From Alteromonadaceae bacterium (lineage in GTDB: Bacteria; Pseudomonadota; Gammaproteobacteria; Enterobacterales; Alteromonadaceae), in NCBI GenBank assembly GCA_014872785.1, contig WKFJ01000042.1:124001-188000 (forward strand): 64,000 bases of DNA, in the 5' to 3' direction. Both the position numbers and the translations under genes were made by a program. Shown here one piece after another: positions 20,048-30,200 of the stretch. The notes under the pieces are model-generated. The model made no database searches and was not told the origin of the DNA. It was given only the letters and a program-made list of their open reading frames with translations. Position 1 is the stretch's first letter. Each line of letters opens with the position of its first letter.

Positions 20048-20361
20048 TTAACTACACTTCTTATCCAATCTGCGTATTCGCTGCTAGCTTCAACATTTTC
20101 AATGACCAACCACTCTGGTACGTCATAAGGGTGAAGGCTATGCACCAACTCACGTAATTCTTGCACTACGTCAGATTTAGTTTTGATTACCATTTGCACC
20201 TCAGTATCACACTGAATTTCGTCCTGCCAACTATATATAGACGTGATGCCGTGAATAACATTCACGCAAGCCGCTAACTTCTTTTGCACAGCTTCAGATG
20301 CAATGTGTTTGGCAACAGTCTCGTTTGGACAGGTACAAAGTACAACAATTAAATCTGACAT
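20044..20361 (-). CDS. cutA: Divalent-cation tolerance protein CutA
   Basis: 105 residues. The ferredoxin-like trimeric CutA1 family is recognisable by VLCTCPNETVAKHIA, KLAACVNVIHGITSIYSW, EVQMVIKTK and HPYDVPEWLVI. The family is linked to copper and divalent metal tolerance, although the biochemical role is unsettled. It is cotranscribed with dsbD through a 4-nt overlap. The start ATG is followed directly by a strand, as usual. Confidence 0.96.
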   Translation of the reverse strand: MSDLIVVLCTCPNETVAKHIASEAVQKKLAACVNVIHGITSIYSWQDEIQCDTEVQMVIKTKSDVVQELRELVHSLHPYDVPEWLVIENVEASSEYADWIRSVVK

Positions 20362-20426
20362 TACCGCTCCTAGTGACCTGACAAACCGTCACTCCATTTC
20401 AAACTACTATGAGATATAATTCGTTA

Positions 20427-20453
20427 CACTCCAATAATTGAATTATTGAAGTG
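20427..20453. repeat. Palindrome between cutA and fxsA
   Basis: CAATAATT-G-AATTATTG (20432-20448) is perfect; including the flanking CACT and AGTG the arms reach 13 bp with one mismatch. It lies in the 258-bp divergent region of cutA (-) and fxsA (+), about 65 bp before the cutA start, and could be an operator for either gene. No known consensus is recognised. Confidence 0.45.
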
Positions 20454-20619
20454 AATCACAATCTAGATAACTGATACCCAGATTTTATTGCTAGAGATAA
20501 TACACGTCTTCTCAACAAATAGATCCTTAACTCTCTAGTCAATAAAACCGCACACTAAACAATACCATTGCGATTAGGGTAACATAGTATTTAGTAACCC
20601 AAGAGGCTCGAAAACAAAC

Positions 20620-21138
20620 GTGTTTGCAAAACTTTTCCTTTTATTCGCCATCATGCCCATCGTGGAGATTGCTTTATTAGTCAATGTCAGTGGCGTAATT
20701 GGTGGCTGGAACACCATTATATTAGTCATTCTTACGGCTTTCATTGGCGCACATTTAGTAAGACAGCAAGGTTTGGCTACTTTTGCCACAGTTCAGAGAA
20801 AACTACAAAGCGGTGAAGTACCCAGCCAAGAAGTAGCGGAAGGTATACTGCTGCTAATCGCGGGTGTATTACTTGTCACACCAGGGTTCGTAACCGATGT
20901 GATTGGTTTCCTATTTTGTCTGCCTGTTACGCGCCCAATCATCGCACGACAGTTAGCCGCGAGCATTATGAGAAATACACAAGTCAGGACATCTTTTCAA
21001 ACCGAGCAACCGGGTGCTGACTTTGTCTACACCCAATCACAGTCAACTCGCCATCATACGTCACAACCCAAAGATTCAGGCGTAATAATTGAAGGTGAGT
21101 ATGACAAAAAACCCGAGAACCAACGAACCATCGAGTAA
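20620..21138 (+). CDS. fxsA: FxsA-family membrane protein
   Basis: 172 residues. Two or three membrane segments in the first ~120 residues: FLLFAIMPIVEIALLVNVSG, an IILVILTAFIGAHLVRQQG segment, and LLLIAGVLLVTPGFVTDVIG, which is the hallmark of FxsA (suppressor of F exclusion of phage T7 in E. coli). The C-terminal tail is polar and variable. The start is a GTG. As in many gammaproteobacteria it lies upstream of groESL, although here the lipase and other genes intervene. Confidence 0.93.
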   Translation: MFAKLFLLFAIMPIVEIALLVNVSGVIGGWNTIILVILTAFIGAHLVRQQGLATFATVQRKLQSGEVPSQEVAEGILLLIAGVLLVTPGFVTDVIGFLFCLPVTRPIIARQLAASIMRNTQVRTSFQTEQPGADFVYTQSQSTRHHTSQPKDSGVIIEGEYDKKPENQRTIE

Positions 21139-21151
21139 GTTCACTTTTAAC

Positions 21152-22093
21152 TCAAAGCGTGCGCAATAAGACGCGCGCTCTGCGCTGTTGATTGCGCTCA
21201 AAATGCTGCTTTAACAATGCCGAAGTATAATCGTCAATGGCGTCAGAATTCGGCGGACGATTCTCACTAAAGGCCAATATTTCGGCTTGGATGCTTTTCA
21301 CCTTTTGTAAAAACTGCTCTTCTTTTTGCCAAACTACTCTCAACCTTTGTGCTGCTCCAAAACCAAATTCATTTTCAACTTCAAGCAGTTTTTGTTGTTG
21401 GTCGAAGTTGCCTTGCTTGATTCTCTGTAGCTTCTGCATTTGCATACTCGGTCTAAACGCCAATTGCTCCTGTTCCGGTAGTGCTTGTAACGTATCAAGA
21501 ATCAATCGCTCCCTCTCTTGTTTAGGAAGAGATTTATCCATTGCGACTCTTTTACGCTGTAATGCCAGTTCGTCAAAATGTAGTTCATTGGCAAACAACA
21601 CATCAATTTCTAACTGGGTAAAGTAGTGCCATTGAATCTCCTTTAACCGGTCGAATTGATAGTCAATCTCTGCAACACTGGCTCCCAAGTCTGCAACCTG
21701 TTCGTCTAGCTCTGCTAATGAGATCTTATAATCAATATATCTACCAAACAGTGACCTAAATTCAGCGCACGCACTCAGGTTTAACTTCTGTTTGCGACAA
21801 TATTCATTAGCCAACTGCATTATTCGCATTTTTTCAGTCGAGTCAGCAGTGAGAATTAAGCTATCAAATACATCTTTTAAACCTTCATACAACACAAAAT
21901 CCTGTCCAGTTGACAAATATTCAACAAGAGCAGGTTCAGCTATTGAATCCTGGAGAATTTGCTGACTACTTTGCTTTACTTGGTTTAATAACTCTACTTG
22001 GTTTTTATTACTGCGTTGGTCATTAAAAAAGAACCAGTAGCCTGCTGCACCAAGCAGCAGGCTCAATGAAACGACTGTAAAAATAATACGCAT
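21152..22093 (-). CDS. lifO: Lipase-specific foldase (lipase chaperone)
   Basis: 313 residues with one N-terminal membrane anchor (about 4-22) and a long charged, helix-rich periplasmic body, as in Lif/LipB steric chaperones of family I lipases. Its start shares the A of TAATG with the stop of the lipase gene, the standard lip-lif operon. The foldase signature RxxFDY-x-L-S/T-A is degenerate: around residues 70-80 I read KDVFDSLILTA, lacking the Tyr and with one extra residue. Context makes the assignment strong despite this. Confidence 0.92.
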   Translation of the reverse strand: MRIIFTVVSLSLLLGAAGYWFFFNDQRSNKNQVELLNQVKQSSQQILQDSIAEPALVEYLSTGQDFVLYEGLKDVFDSLILTADSTEKMRIMQLANEYCRKQKLNLSACAEFRSLFGRYIDYKISLAELDEQVADLGASVAEIDYQFDRLKEIQWHYFTQLEIDVLFANELHFDELALQRKRVAMDKSLPKQERERLILDTLQALPEQEQLAFRPSMQMQKLQRIKQGNFDQQQKLLEVENEFGFGAAQRLRVVWQKEEQFLQKVKSIQAEILAFSENRPPNSDAIDDYTSALLKQHFERNQQRRARVLLRTL

Positions 22094-23028
22094 TACAATC
22101 CCATCTGCTTAAGACGATTAGCGTGTTGCAAAAATACCGTGACGGGATCGGTTTCAAATAAATGATGAATACCTAGCGTCTGGTTTACTTCATCTAGGTG
22201 ATTCATCCGATAGTTATCTTTGAGCACGTAGCCTAGGTGCGAACTACAGCTCGAGACTAAGCCATCATTTGACTCATTGAAAGCCAAACCCGTCAAGGCT
22301 AGGGCAGGATCCGCAATATCAAAAACATTAGTGTAGGTAGAGCCACCACTCCAAGAAAAATAATACACGCCATTTTCGGCAAGTAAGTCACCATCATTCG
22401 CACAATAGCTGCTGGGCATTCCCTCCGGATAGTTGGCGTTGAAAACGAGTGTTTGCTCTGTGGTCAATGCTTCCAGTGCCGCAATAGAATCTGTCGGCAA
22501 TTCACTCGCGTCAGAGCCTGATAACAATTCGAGAATATTAACGAAAGCATTAAATACCGTTGCCGCTACCCCCTCTAAATTAGAGTCCGGTGCCAACCCT
22601 GCGCGCACCATATCCGCTACTGGAGATCCCCAGTTAACGCCTGCTACCGATGTGGCAGATGCAATAAGCTCCGGTGCAACACTTGCCACATAACGCACCG
22701 TGGGTCCACCATGACTATGCCCGATAAGATTCACCTTATCTGCGCCAGTGACCGCTAGTACTTCTTGCACGTAATTAAGTAACTGCTCACCACGGATTTC
22801 TGTGGAGTTAGCTGGTGATACAGTGGCAACATAAACTTGCGCGCCGTTGCGCGACAATTTGCTTGGTACTTTGTAGAAGTAATCCACCCAAAGTAGCTCA
22901 TCAAAACCAAACAGCCCATGTACTAAAACAATGGGATATTGTGTCTTCGCATAGGTGCCGGCTTGACTGACGTTCGACAAACCAAAACTGAGCGTAAAAA
23001 ATAGCAGAATGATGTGTAGCTTTTTCAT
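22093..23028 (-). CDS. lip: Secreted family I triacylglycerol lipase
   Basis: 311 residues with a signal peptide (cleavage near SQA-23). Triacylglycerol hydrolase of the Pseudomonas LipA type. The oxyanion region is IVLVHGLFGFD, the nucleophile Ser105 is in GHSHGG, the acid is Asp255 in ESNDGLVSS and the base His277 in MNHLDE. Cys209 and Cys261 match the single disulfide of subfamily I.1/I.2 lipases. It needs the adjacent foldase for periplasmic folding and is presumably exported by a type II secretion system encoded elsewhere. Confidence 0.95.
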   Translation of the reverse strand: MKKLHIILLFFTLSFGLSNVSQAGTYAKTQYPIVLVHGLFGFDELLWVDYFYKVPSKLSRNGAQVYVATVSPANSTEIRGEQLLNYVQEVLAVTGADKVNLIGHSHGGPTVRYVASVAPELIASATSVAGVNWGSPVADMVRAGLAPDSNLEGVAATVFNAFVNILELLSGSDASELPTDSIAALEALTTEQTLVFNANYPEGMPSSYCANDGDLLAENGVYYFSWSGGSTYTNVFDIADPALALTGLAFNESNDGLVSSCSSHLGYVLKDNYRMNHLDEVNQTLGIHHLFETDPVTVFLQHANRLKQMGL

Positions 23029-23351
23029 TGTGTAACCTCAAATTATTCGTATATATATTTACTCATCGGACATCTGACCAGGTGAGTTGTGAATAATTGG
23101 TTAAACAATTGTTAATTGCAATAGTCAGCTTAGTGCACTGAAATACGCATAAATTAAAAGCATTCAAAAAGAGAACAAAAAACACATTATTTTCAATGAC
23201 CTATATAATATTCTCGGTACGTCGCCACCGTTTTTTTGTACATTTTTTGTCTTGATACTGGTTATTAATTGAGCTTATGGGATAAAGAACGTGAGTTTTT
23301 AACTACTATAGTCTTAACTTAAGTTAACAAACCAAAGCAACACGATTATCA
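23029..23351. other. Intergenic region with a 14-bp perfect palindrome
   Basis: A 323-bp AT-rich gap between divergent genes (lipase - and binding protein +). It holds the promoters of both, which I cannot place with confidence. TTAACTTAAGTTAA (23314-23327) is a perfect 14-bp palindrome 24 bp before the start of the binding-protein gene and could be an operator. No small ORF with a good ribosome binding site was seen. Confidence 0.5.
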
Positions 23352-24194
23352 ATGAGTTCTAGAGGGCACATTTTCATTTTAGCGCTGTTATTAGCTAGCC
23401 TGCCCTGTTTTGCCAAAACTGTTGTTACCTACCCACAACAAATGTTCAGTGACGGCTACCCTATCGCACTATTAAAACTTGCCTTGGACAAGAGTGAATT
23501 AAGGGACTCCTATGTTTTAGAGGAGGCAAGTGTTGACGTTCAACAAGGTCGGTCACTCTTGCTGCTACGTAAACAAATTGAAATTGATGTCGCATGGAGT
23601 ATGACCAGCAACGAGCGGGAAAAAGGTCTACGCGCAATCAAAATACCGATTTATAAAGGACTTTACGGTTACAGGTTGTTCCTTATTCACGAACATGAAC
23701 AAAGCGCATTCCCGGCGAACATATCTATTGCCCAAATACAAGAAGAAAGAGTTGCCATCCAAGGCCACGATTGGCCCGACACCAAAGTATTGGTGGAAAA
23801 TGGTTATAAAGTTCAGGGAGCACTGATGTCAGATGCTATGTTTGAACTTTTACAAAAAGGTAGAGTGGACTATTTCCCACGCTCAATGCTGGAAATTTGG
23901 CGCGAGGCAAGAAAATTCAGCAAGCAACGCCTCGTCGTAGAGCAAAATCTCGCGTTTGTTTACCCAGCTTATGTTTTTTATTTTGTGCACCCTGATAACA
24001 ATCTGCTAGGCGATGCCATTGAAAGTGGATTGCACAGCTCGATTGCTGACGGCTCATTTGATGTATTGTTTGATTCTGTAGAAGGCAACGCATTGAAAAA
24101 AGCCAATTTGGCGACTCGTAAGCTCATACATCTAAATAACCCTAATGTCAGTGAAAAAGGCGTTTACCAATGGCCAAACATACTAGGGAATTGA
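23352..24194 (+). CDS. Periplasmic solute-binding-like protein (SBP family 3 type)
   Basis: 280 residues with a signal peptide (cleavage near CFA-21). The remainder resembles bacterial extracellular solute-binding protein family 3, the amino-acid-binding type, but weakly: GRSLLLLRKQIEIDVAWSMT, then GLYGYRLFLIH, and VDYFPRSMLEIWREA, a pattern common in Alteromonadales transporter substrate-binding domain proteins. No permease or ATPase gene is nearby, so transport is unproven and it may serve as a sensor. Its stop overlaps the ATG at 24194 of the next frame, so it is cotranscribed with the second binding protein. Confidence 0.7.
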   Translation: MSSRGHIFILALLLASLPCFAKTVVTYPQQMFSDGYPIALLKLALDKSELRDSYVLEEASVDVQQGRSLLLLRKQIEIDVAWSMTSNEREKGLRAIKIPIYKGLYGYRLFLIHEHEQSAFPANISIAQIQEERVAIQGHDWPDTKVLVENGYKVQGALMSDAMFELLQKGRVDYFPRSMLEIWREARKFSKQRLVVEQNLAFVYPAYVFYFVHPDNNLLGDAIESGLHSSIADGSFDVLFDSVEGNALKKANLATRKLIHLNNPNVSEKGVYQWPNILGN

Positions 24195-24211
24195 TGGGAG
24201 AATTAATACAA

Positions 24212-25378
24212 ATGAGTCGCTACCTATTGCTTTGTTTATTGGTACAACTGATAAGTTTCACATCCACAACGCTGAAGGTGCAGGCAAGTGAGCTACACAT
24301 ATTGCATTCTTTATGGGGACACGACGATTTTTTTGAGCGATTAACCAACGATTTTAATCGACTCAACAGCGGAACCGAGCTTAAGTTTATTTATCGAAAT
24401 GTGCACCAAAATGAAATTCACCAACATGTCTCAATATTGGATACCGCCGCGATTCTGATGCCGTCCGATAAACTCGGGGCAAGTATGAATTATTTAACGC
24501 CGCTACCTAAAGCATGGCTCCCCACTAGCATTGCCAAAACTTACATTGATACTGTCAGAGTCAGTAACCTAGTGTACGGTGTGCCCATTATGAGTGGTAA
24601 TCACTTGGTCATGTATTACAACAAGTCTTTAGTTGATAAGCCGGCATCAAGTTGGGAAGAACTGTTGCAACAAGCACCAATTATTAGAGAAGAAGGCGCT
24701 ACGCCCGTCGGTATGCCTGTGCATTCACCTTATTACTTGATTAGCTTTTTTAGTGCTTTTGGCGGCGAAGTATTTGACGCTTCTGGACGACCTAACCTCC
24801 ATTCAAATGAAAACATAGAAGCGCTCAACTTCTTCAAAAGCCTCTATCACAAAGACCTTTTTCTAAAAGGCTGCGACATGCGTTGTGGAAAAGAGGACTT
24901 TCATGCGGGTAAAGTAGCCTACAGCATAGATATAGACGGCGCGGCGAGAGAAAATATCAAGCAGTTGGGCAATAACTTAGGGGTTGTGTTTCTGCCCAGC
25001 TATAACGGCAACATGATGCGCAGTTTCTTTTCCACCCTGTCGCTCTACCTCCCTTATCAACAACTGACTGAAAGTGATCAGGTAGCACTTATGCGTATCA
25101 TCGACTTTTTATCGAGTGCGGATACGCAGCAAGAACTGGCGACAGGTCATTTACTTCTGCCTGTGCACAAGAGCGTTGAACGTCTAGTCGCCACAAAATC
25201 GGATGATCTATTACTGACTATCTATCAACAACTGCAACGTTCAATACCTATGCCTCCCACAGAAGCAATGCACAGAATATGGATCAAAATGGGCGAGCTA
25301 CAACTTAAATTCGTCAAAGGCGAACTTAGTGCTGAAGAATTTCTCCAGCGGGTTCAAAAATACGCCACAACCGATTAA
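24212..25378 (+). CDS. Extracellular solute-binding protein, family 1 (sugar type)
   Basis: 388 residues from ATG 24212, chosen because a signal peptide (RYLLLCLLVQLISF, cleavage near QAS) starts there and GGGAG lies 11 nt before; ATG 24194 and 24170 are alternatives. The fold is that of sugar-binding proteins such as MalE/UgpB: ELHILHSLWGHDDFFERLTN, VYGVPIMSGNHLVMYYNKSL, ASSWEELL, FFSAFGGEVFD and AGKVAYSIDIDGA. A CDMRC pair (about residues 218-222) may form a disulfide. There are no ABC permease or ATPase genes beside it. It is translationally close to the preceding binding protein, and the stop overlaps the convergent DJ-1 gene. Confidence 0.82.
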   Translation: MSRYLLLCLLVQLISFTSTTLKVQASELHILHSLWGHDDFFERLTNDFNRLNSGTELKFIYRNVHQNEIHQHVSILDTAAILMPSDKLGASMNYLTPLPKAWLPTSIAKTYIDTVRVSNLVYGVPIMSGNHLVMYYNKSLVDKPASSWEELLQQAPIIREEGATPVGMPVHSPYYLISFFSAFGGEVFDASGRPNLHSNENIEALNFFKSLYHKDLFLKGCDMRCGKEDFHAGKVAYSIDIDGAARENIKQLGNNLGVVFLPSYNGNMMRSFFSTLSLYLPYQQLTESDQVALMRIIDFLSSADTQQELATGHLLLPVHKSVERLVATKSDDLLLTIYQQLQRSIPMPPTEAMHRIWIKMGELQLKFVKGELSAEEFLQRVQKYATTD

Positions 25379-25983
25379 CACCAATGTGACGATACATTCG
25401 CTGGTTGCCGGTGATATTCCATATATTTTGCCGTTTCTTTGGCAATGTGTGCAGAACCTATTTGTTCTAAAAGCGCAAACGAGGCATCGATTCCTGCAGA
25501 AATCCCGCCCGCAGAAATGAGCTTACCGTCTTGCACGTAACGTAAATCAGTATGCGGGATAGCTTCTGGGTCGATGCGTAAAATAGCGTCATAAACACCT
25601 TGGTGTGTGCAAAATGCCTTTCTATTTAAAAAACCAAGGCTAGCTAAAAAACGTGCGCCTGAACAAATAGACAATACGCGTTCTGCGGTCTTTAATCGCG
25701 CACTCAGCCAGTGTTGATATACCACGTCACCATGCGCCTCTCTGCTGCCATCACCACCCGGCACGACCAGATAATCAATATTTTCCGGACAATTTGCAAA
25801 ACTATAATCAGGGATCACTTTGAGCCCGTTGACGGTGGTCAAACATGTGTTTTGCGCGGAAACGGTAAACACCTCGAATAAATTGTAATCGTGTAACTGG
25901 TTAGCGACTGAAAAAACTTCAAAAGGCCCTGCAAAATCTAAAACTTCTACTTGTTCGAACAACATAATGGCTAACTTTTTCAT
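25375..25983 (-). CDS. DJ-1/PfpI family protein
   Basis: 202 residues from ATG 25983; the frame extends 22 codons further but MKKLAIMLFEQVEVLDFAGP is the conserved beginning of the family and GGGAG lies 10 nt upstream. The nucleophile elbow is SICSGARFL with the conserved Cys, followed by THQGVYD and SAGGISAGIDASFALLE. This subgroup (isonitrile hydratase/ThiJ-like) includes isonitrile hydratase and glyoxalase-like enzymes; the activity here is not determined. It is monocistronic and converges on the binding-protein gene with stops sharing TTAA. Confidence 0.87.
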   Translation of the reverse strand: MKKLAIMLFEQVEVLDFAGPFEVFSVANQLHDYNLFEVFTVSAQNTCLTTVNGLKVIPDYSFANCPENIDYLVVPGGDGSREAHGDVVYQHWLSARLKTAERVLSICSGARFLASLGFLNRKAFCTHQGVYDAILRIDPEAIPHTDLRYVQDGKLISAGGISAGIDASFALLEQIGSAHIAKETAKYMEYHRQPANVSSHWC

Positions 25984-26117
25984 GAAGAGTTTGCTCCCAC
26001 TGTGGTTTTGAATTGATTGACTGGAACCAGTATCGCTACAAAACAGCAAGGATAATTGCCAAATACCCGATGAATTCTGCTGAAACCGACGCTTTTTAGA
26101 TTTTTTTACAAAAAAAC

Positions 26118-26145
26118 CTTGAGATCATTTTTGTTAACCCCATCT
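26118..26145 (+). promoter_or_regulatory. Sigma-32 heat-shock promoter of groESL
   Basis: CTTGAG (26118-26123), a 14-bp spacer and CCCCATCT (26138-26145) match the sigma-32 consensus CTTGAA and CCCCATNT closely. It lies about 110 bp before groES. No CIRCE element was seen. Confidence 0.85.
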
Positions 26146-26168
26146 CTCCCCGCAGAACCTATTTACAA

Positions 26169-26213
26169 CCTGTAATCACCAGGTTACAGGTCACGGAAAC
26201 CCTGCGCTGCAGG
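26169..26213 (+). other. Hairpins in the groES 5' leader
   Basis: CCTGTAA (26169-26175) pairs perfectly with TTACAGG (26184-26190), and CCTGC (26201-26205) with GCAGG (26209-26213). Both fall in the expected groESL leader, between the promoter and the Shine-Dalgarno at 26241. They may affect mRNA stability; a regulatory role is only a possibility. Confidence 0.4.
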
Positions 26214-26254
26214 AACTTTTAATATTAATCAGGACATTTCAGGAGATCTTGAAG

Positions 26255-26545
26255 ATGGCAATTCGTCCTTTACACGATCGCGTTATCGTTAAACGCCACG
26301 AGCAAGAAACTAAATCAGCTGGCGGCATCGTACTAACTGGCTCTGCCGCTGAAAAATCTACCCGTGGTGAAGTTATTGCTGTAGGCAATGGCCGCATTCT
26401 AGACAACGGTGAAGTACGCGCACTAGACGTAAAAGTGGGTGATATCGTAGTTTTCAATGATGGTTACGGCGTTAAAACAGAAAAATTGGATGGCGAAGAA
26501 GTGCTTATCATGAGCGAAGGCGACATCCTAGCTATCGTCGAATAA
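26255..26545 (+). CDS. groS: Co-chaperonin GroES
   Basis: 96 residues from ATG 26255, with AGGAG 9 nt upstream; a TTG at 26249 is an unlikely alternative. Cap of the GroEL folding chamber. It starts with the conserved [12 protein letters not shown], has the mobile loop [20 protein letters not shown] and ends [18 protein letters not shown]. First gene of the groESL operon under the sigma-32 promoter. Confidence 0.98.
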   Translation: MAIRPLHDRVIVKRHEQETKSAGGIVLTGSAAEKSTRGEVIAVGNGRILDNGEVRALDVKVGDIVVFNDGYGVKTEKLDGEEVLIMSEGDILAIVE

Positions 26546-26569
26546 TCCCCATCAACCAAGCAAATTTAG

Positions 26570-28231
<1,662 letters not shown>

Positions 28232-28263
28232 TCATCCCCCAGCAGAATATGCTTACCAAAAAA

Positions 28264-28285
28264 CCCGGCTTGTGCCGGGGTTTTT
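28264..28285 (+). terminator. Intrinsic terminator of groESL
   Basis: CCCGGC, TTGT loop, GCCGGG, one G, then five T, 32 nt after the groL stop. Confidence 0.85.
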
Positions 28286-28377
28286 AGTTTAGAGCTGTCG
28301 TTTAGTTATCAAACTATCTCTGATACTGTTTATCTAATTGCATTTGATTTCACGTTTTTATCCAAAGAGGACTTCGT

Positions 28378-28908
28378 ATGATCAACTTATATGAATTGAC
28401 AGTTGAAAATTACCTTAGAGTATTGGGTGCTACCATCGCCTTTATGAAAAAGAGCGAGCTACATTTCACTGAGCACGAAAAAGATGTCAACGAAATCATC
28501 AAAATGCGCCTAGCGCCTGATATGCTGCCGTTTTTCTTCCAGATAAATTCGGTTCGCCACCATTCACTGCACGCAACACAAGCGTTTTTCAACGGCGAAT
28601 TTAGTCCACCTAAGCCGTTGCCGGAAACTGACTTTGCGGGTTTGGTGAGGGTGCTGGAGGACGCCCAAGCGGAATTGCATGATATTAGCGCGGAAGAAGT
28701 CAATGCCCGCTCGGGCAAAACAGTGACTTTTAAAATGGGTAGCACTGAGATTCCCTTTACCACTGAAAACTTTGCGATGTCGTTTTCAATTCCCAATTTA
28801 TATTTCCATGCGACCACCACCTATGACATGTTGCGCATGCAAGGAGCGCCACTGGGTAAAACAGATTTTATGGGACGCCTGAAGATAGGTGCTGGCGAAC
28901 TGGATTAG
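28378..28908 (+). CDS. DUF1993 family protein
   Basis: 176 residues with no signal peptide. The pattern YELTVENYLRVLGATIAFM, RLAPDMLPFFFQI, SVRHHSLHATQAFF, PLPETDFAGL and a C-terminal FAMSFSIPNLYFHATTTYDMLR-like helix with GAPLGKTDF is that of DUF1993, a DinB-related four-helix family of unknown activity. Histidines in SVRHHSLHA and YFHATT could form a metal site. Monocistronic, between groL and the convergent Tag gene. Confidence 0.85.
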   Translation: MINLYELTVENYLRVLGATIAFMKKSELHFTEHEKDVNEIIKMRLAPDMLPFFFQINSVRHHSLHATQAFFNGEFSPPKPLPETDFAGLVRVLEDAQAELHDISAEEVNARSGKTVTFKMGSTEIPFTTENFAMSFSIPNLYFHATTTYDMLRMQGAPLGKTDFMGRLKIGAGELD

Positions 28909-28961
28909 ACCACTCGTTCGAATACTACCAGCACCAATTCTAGCGGTTTCGCCTGTCTAAT

Positions 28962-29537
28962 CTAGGTAACCTGATTGCTCTGTTCTATAAGTTTCAGAAC
29001 AGGACAGCCTTTAACATGAGCACCCGGTAAATAACCTGTGCTCATTAAAAACTCTTTGGTTATCTCGCCGCCGGTAAATTTGAAGGTCTTTTTAAAGAGT
29101 TTTACCCACTGACTGATGTCCATTTTAGGTTGGCTGTCCAACCAGTTTTTAAAAGAGCCATGCTCTTGTACAAGGGTCAATATCTGGTTTGCGTTGTAAA
29201 TAACGGCGTTAATTTTTAGTTTGTTTCTAATGATGCCTGCGTTATTCAAAAGTCGTTCGATATCTCGTTGACCATAGTTAGCAATAGCTGTAATGGAATA
29301 GTTTGAAAAGGCAGCCCTAAAGTTATCCTGCTTTTTTAAAATGGTGTCCCACGACAGGCCAGCCTGATTTATCTCTAAAATAAACCGTCCAAATAACTCA
29401 TCATCTGAGTCTACTGGAAAGCCATACAGGGTATCGTGATAAATACGGTGTATATTATCTTCAGGGAGATTCTGCGTGTATTCGCAATATGAGGTCGGTT
29501 TTTTCGTTTCTTGCGCTATGTTTTGACTGTTATCCAT
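28962..29537 (-). CDS. tag: DNA-3-methyladenine glycosylase I
   Basis: 191 residues from ATG 29537; the frame opens further at TTG 29576 and GTG 29570, but these are weaker starts. Base-excision repair enzyme removing 3-methyladenine. Its zinc-site residues are kept: Cys in SYCEYT, His in IYHDTLYG, and the HVKGC pair near the C-terminus. The substrate pocket motif NQAGLSWDTILKKQDNFRAA and AGIIRNKLKINAVIYNA agree with the E. coli Tag family. The N-terminal ~15 residues are extra compared with E. coli Tag. Single gene. Confidence 0.9.
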   Translation of the reverse strand: MDNSQNIAQETKKPTSYCEYTQNLPEDNIHRIYHDTLYGFPVDSDDELFGRFILEINQAGLSWDTILKKQDNFRAAFSNYSITAIANYGQRDIERLLNNAGIIRNKLKINAVIYNANQILTLVQEHGSFKNWLDSQPKMDISQWVKLFKKTFKFTGGEITKEFLMSTGYLPGAHVKGCPVLKLIEQSNQVT

Positions 29538-29651
29538 AAAATCCACTTCATCCAGATTACAAATATGCACATTCAAACACCTTTCTATGTCTTATTATGA
29601 CAGTAATTGATAAAGTGTCGCTCGAAATAGCATGTAGCACCAAGGTTAGAA

Positions 29652-30071
29652 GTGTTCAAAGCCGATAGTCAAGACGAAGAGTCGATACAGTTGTGTAAAC
29701 CCAGTTTTCAAATTTGCAGCAGCGGCCAGCTAATCAAGGCATCTTTGCAAGGAGACTGGGACATGCAAACTGATCTCGCCTACTTAACTGAGCTTTCAGA
29801 GGCTTTTTCTGCCCACAGTAAAAAGCCTTGGGCGCTGTTTGTGGATATGCGCGGATTAACAATCCATCATTCTTTGAAGAGCTTCAAAAATCAGCACCCT
29901 ATTTTTCTGGATAGGCGCAATCAGAAATACGAATGTTGGTTACTGTCAGAGCCAGGTCAAGCCGATCATTTGATTTTTTATGTTGAGGGAGCCAAAGTTA
30001 AACTCACTCAATGCCTCACGTTGGAATCTGCCAAACAAGCACTTAAAGAGAATGGCTTTCCGCTGTTCTAA
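29652..30071 (+). CDS. Uncharacterised small protein, possibly STAS-like
   Basis: 139 residues from a GTG. No signal peptide or membrane segment. An N-terminal strand (FQICSSGQLIKASLQGDWD), a helix and then KPWALFVDMRGLTIHH, followed by more helix and strand, give the alternating pattern of STAS/SpoIIAA-like folds, but this is only a resemblance of secondary structure. A later FYVEGAKVKLTQCLTLESAKQAL segment is also typical of these small proteins. It stands alone between the Tag and GFA genes. Function unknown. Confidence 0.6.
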   Translation: MFKADSQDEESIQLCKPSFQICSSGQLIKASLQGDWDMQTDLAYLTELSEAFSAHSKKPWALFVDMRGLTIHHSLKSFKNQHPIFLDRRNQKYECWLLSEPGQADHLIFYVEGAKVKLTQCLTLESAKQALKENGFPLF

Positions 30072-30200
30072 GTGACATTCAGTTAAACGAGCGCTCACCA
30101 GTAATTGCATGTAAAAGTGCAACACGGGCTAAAAAATTCCTTGGAAAGCAAGACGACCACCTTTAACCTGATAGGACTATTAATGTAACGGTGCAGAACT

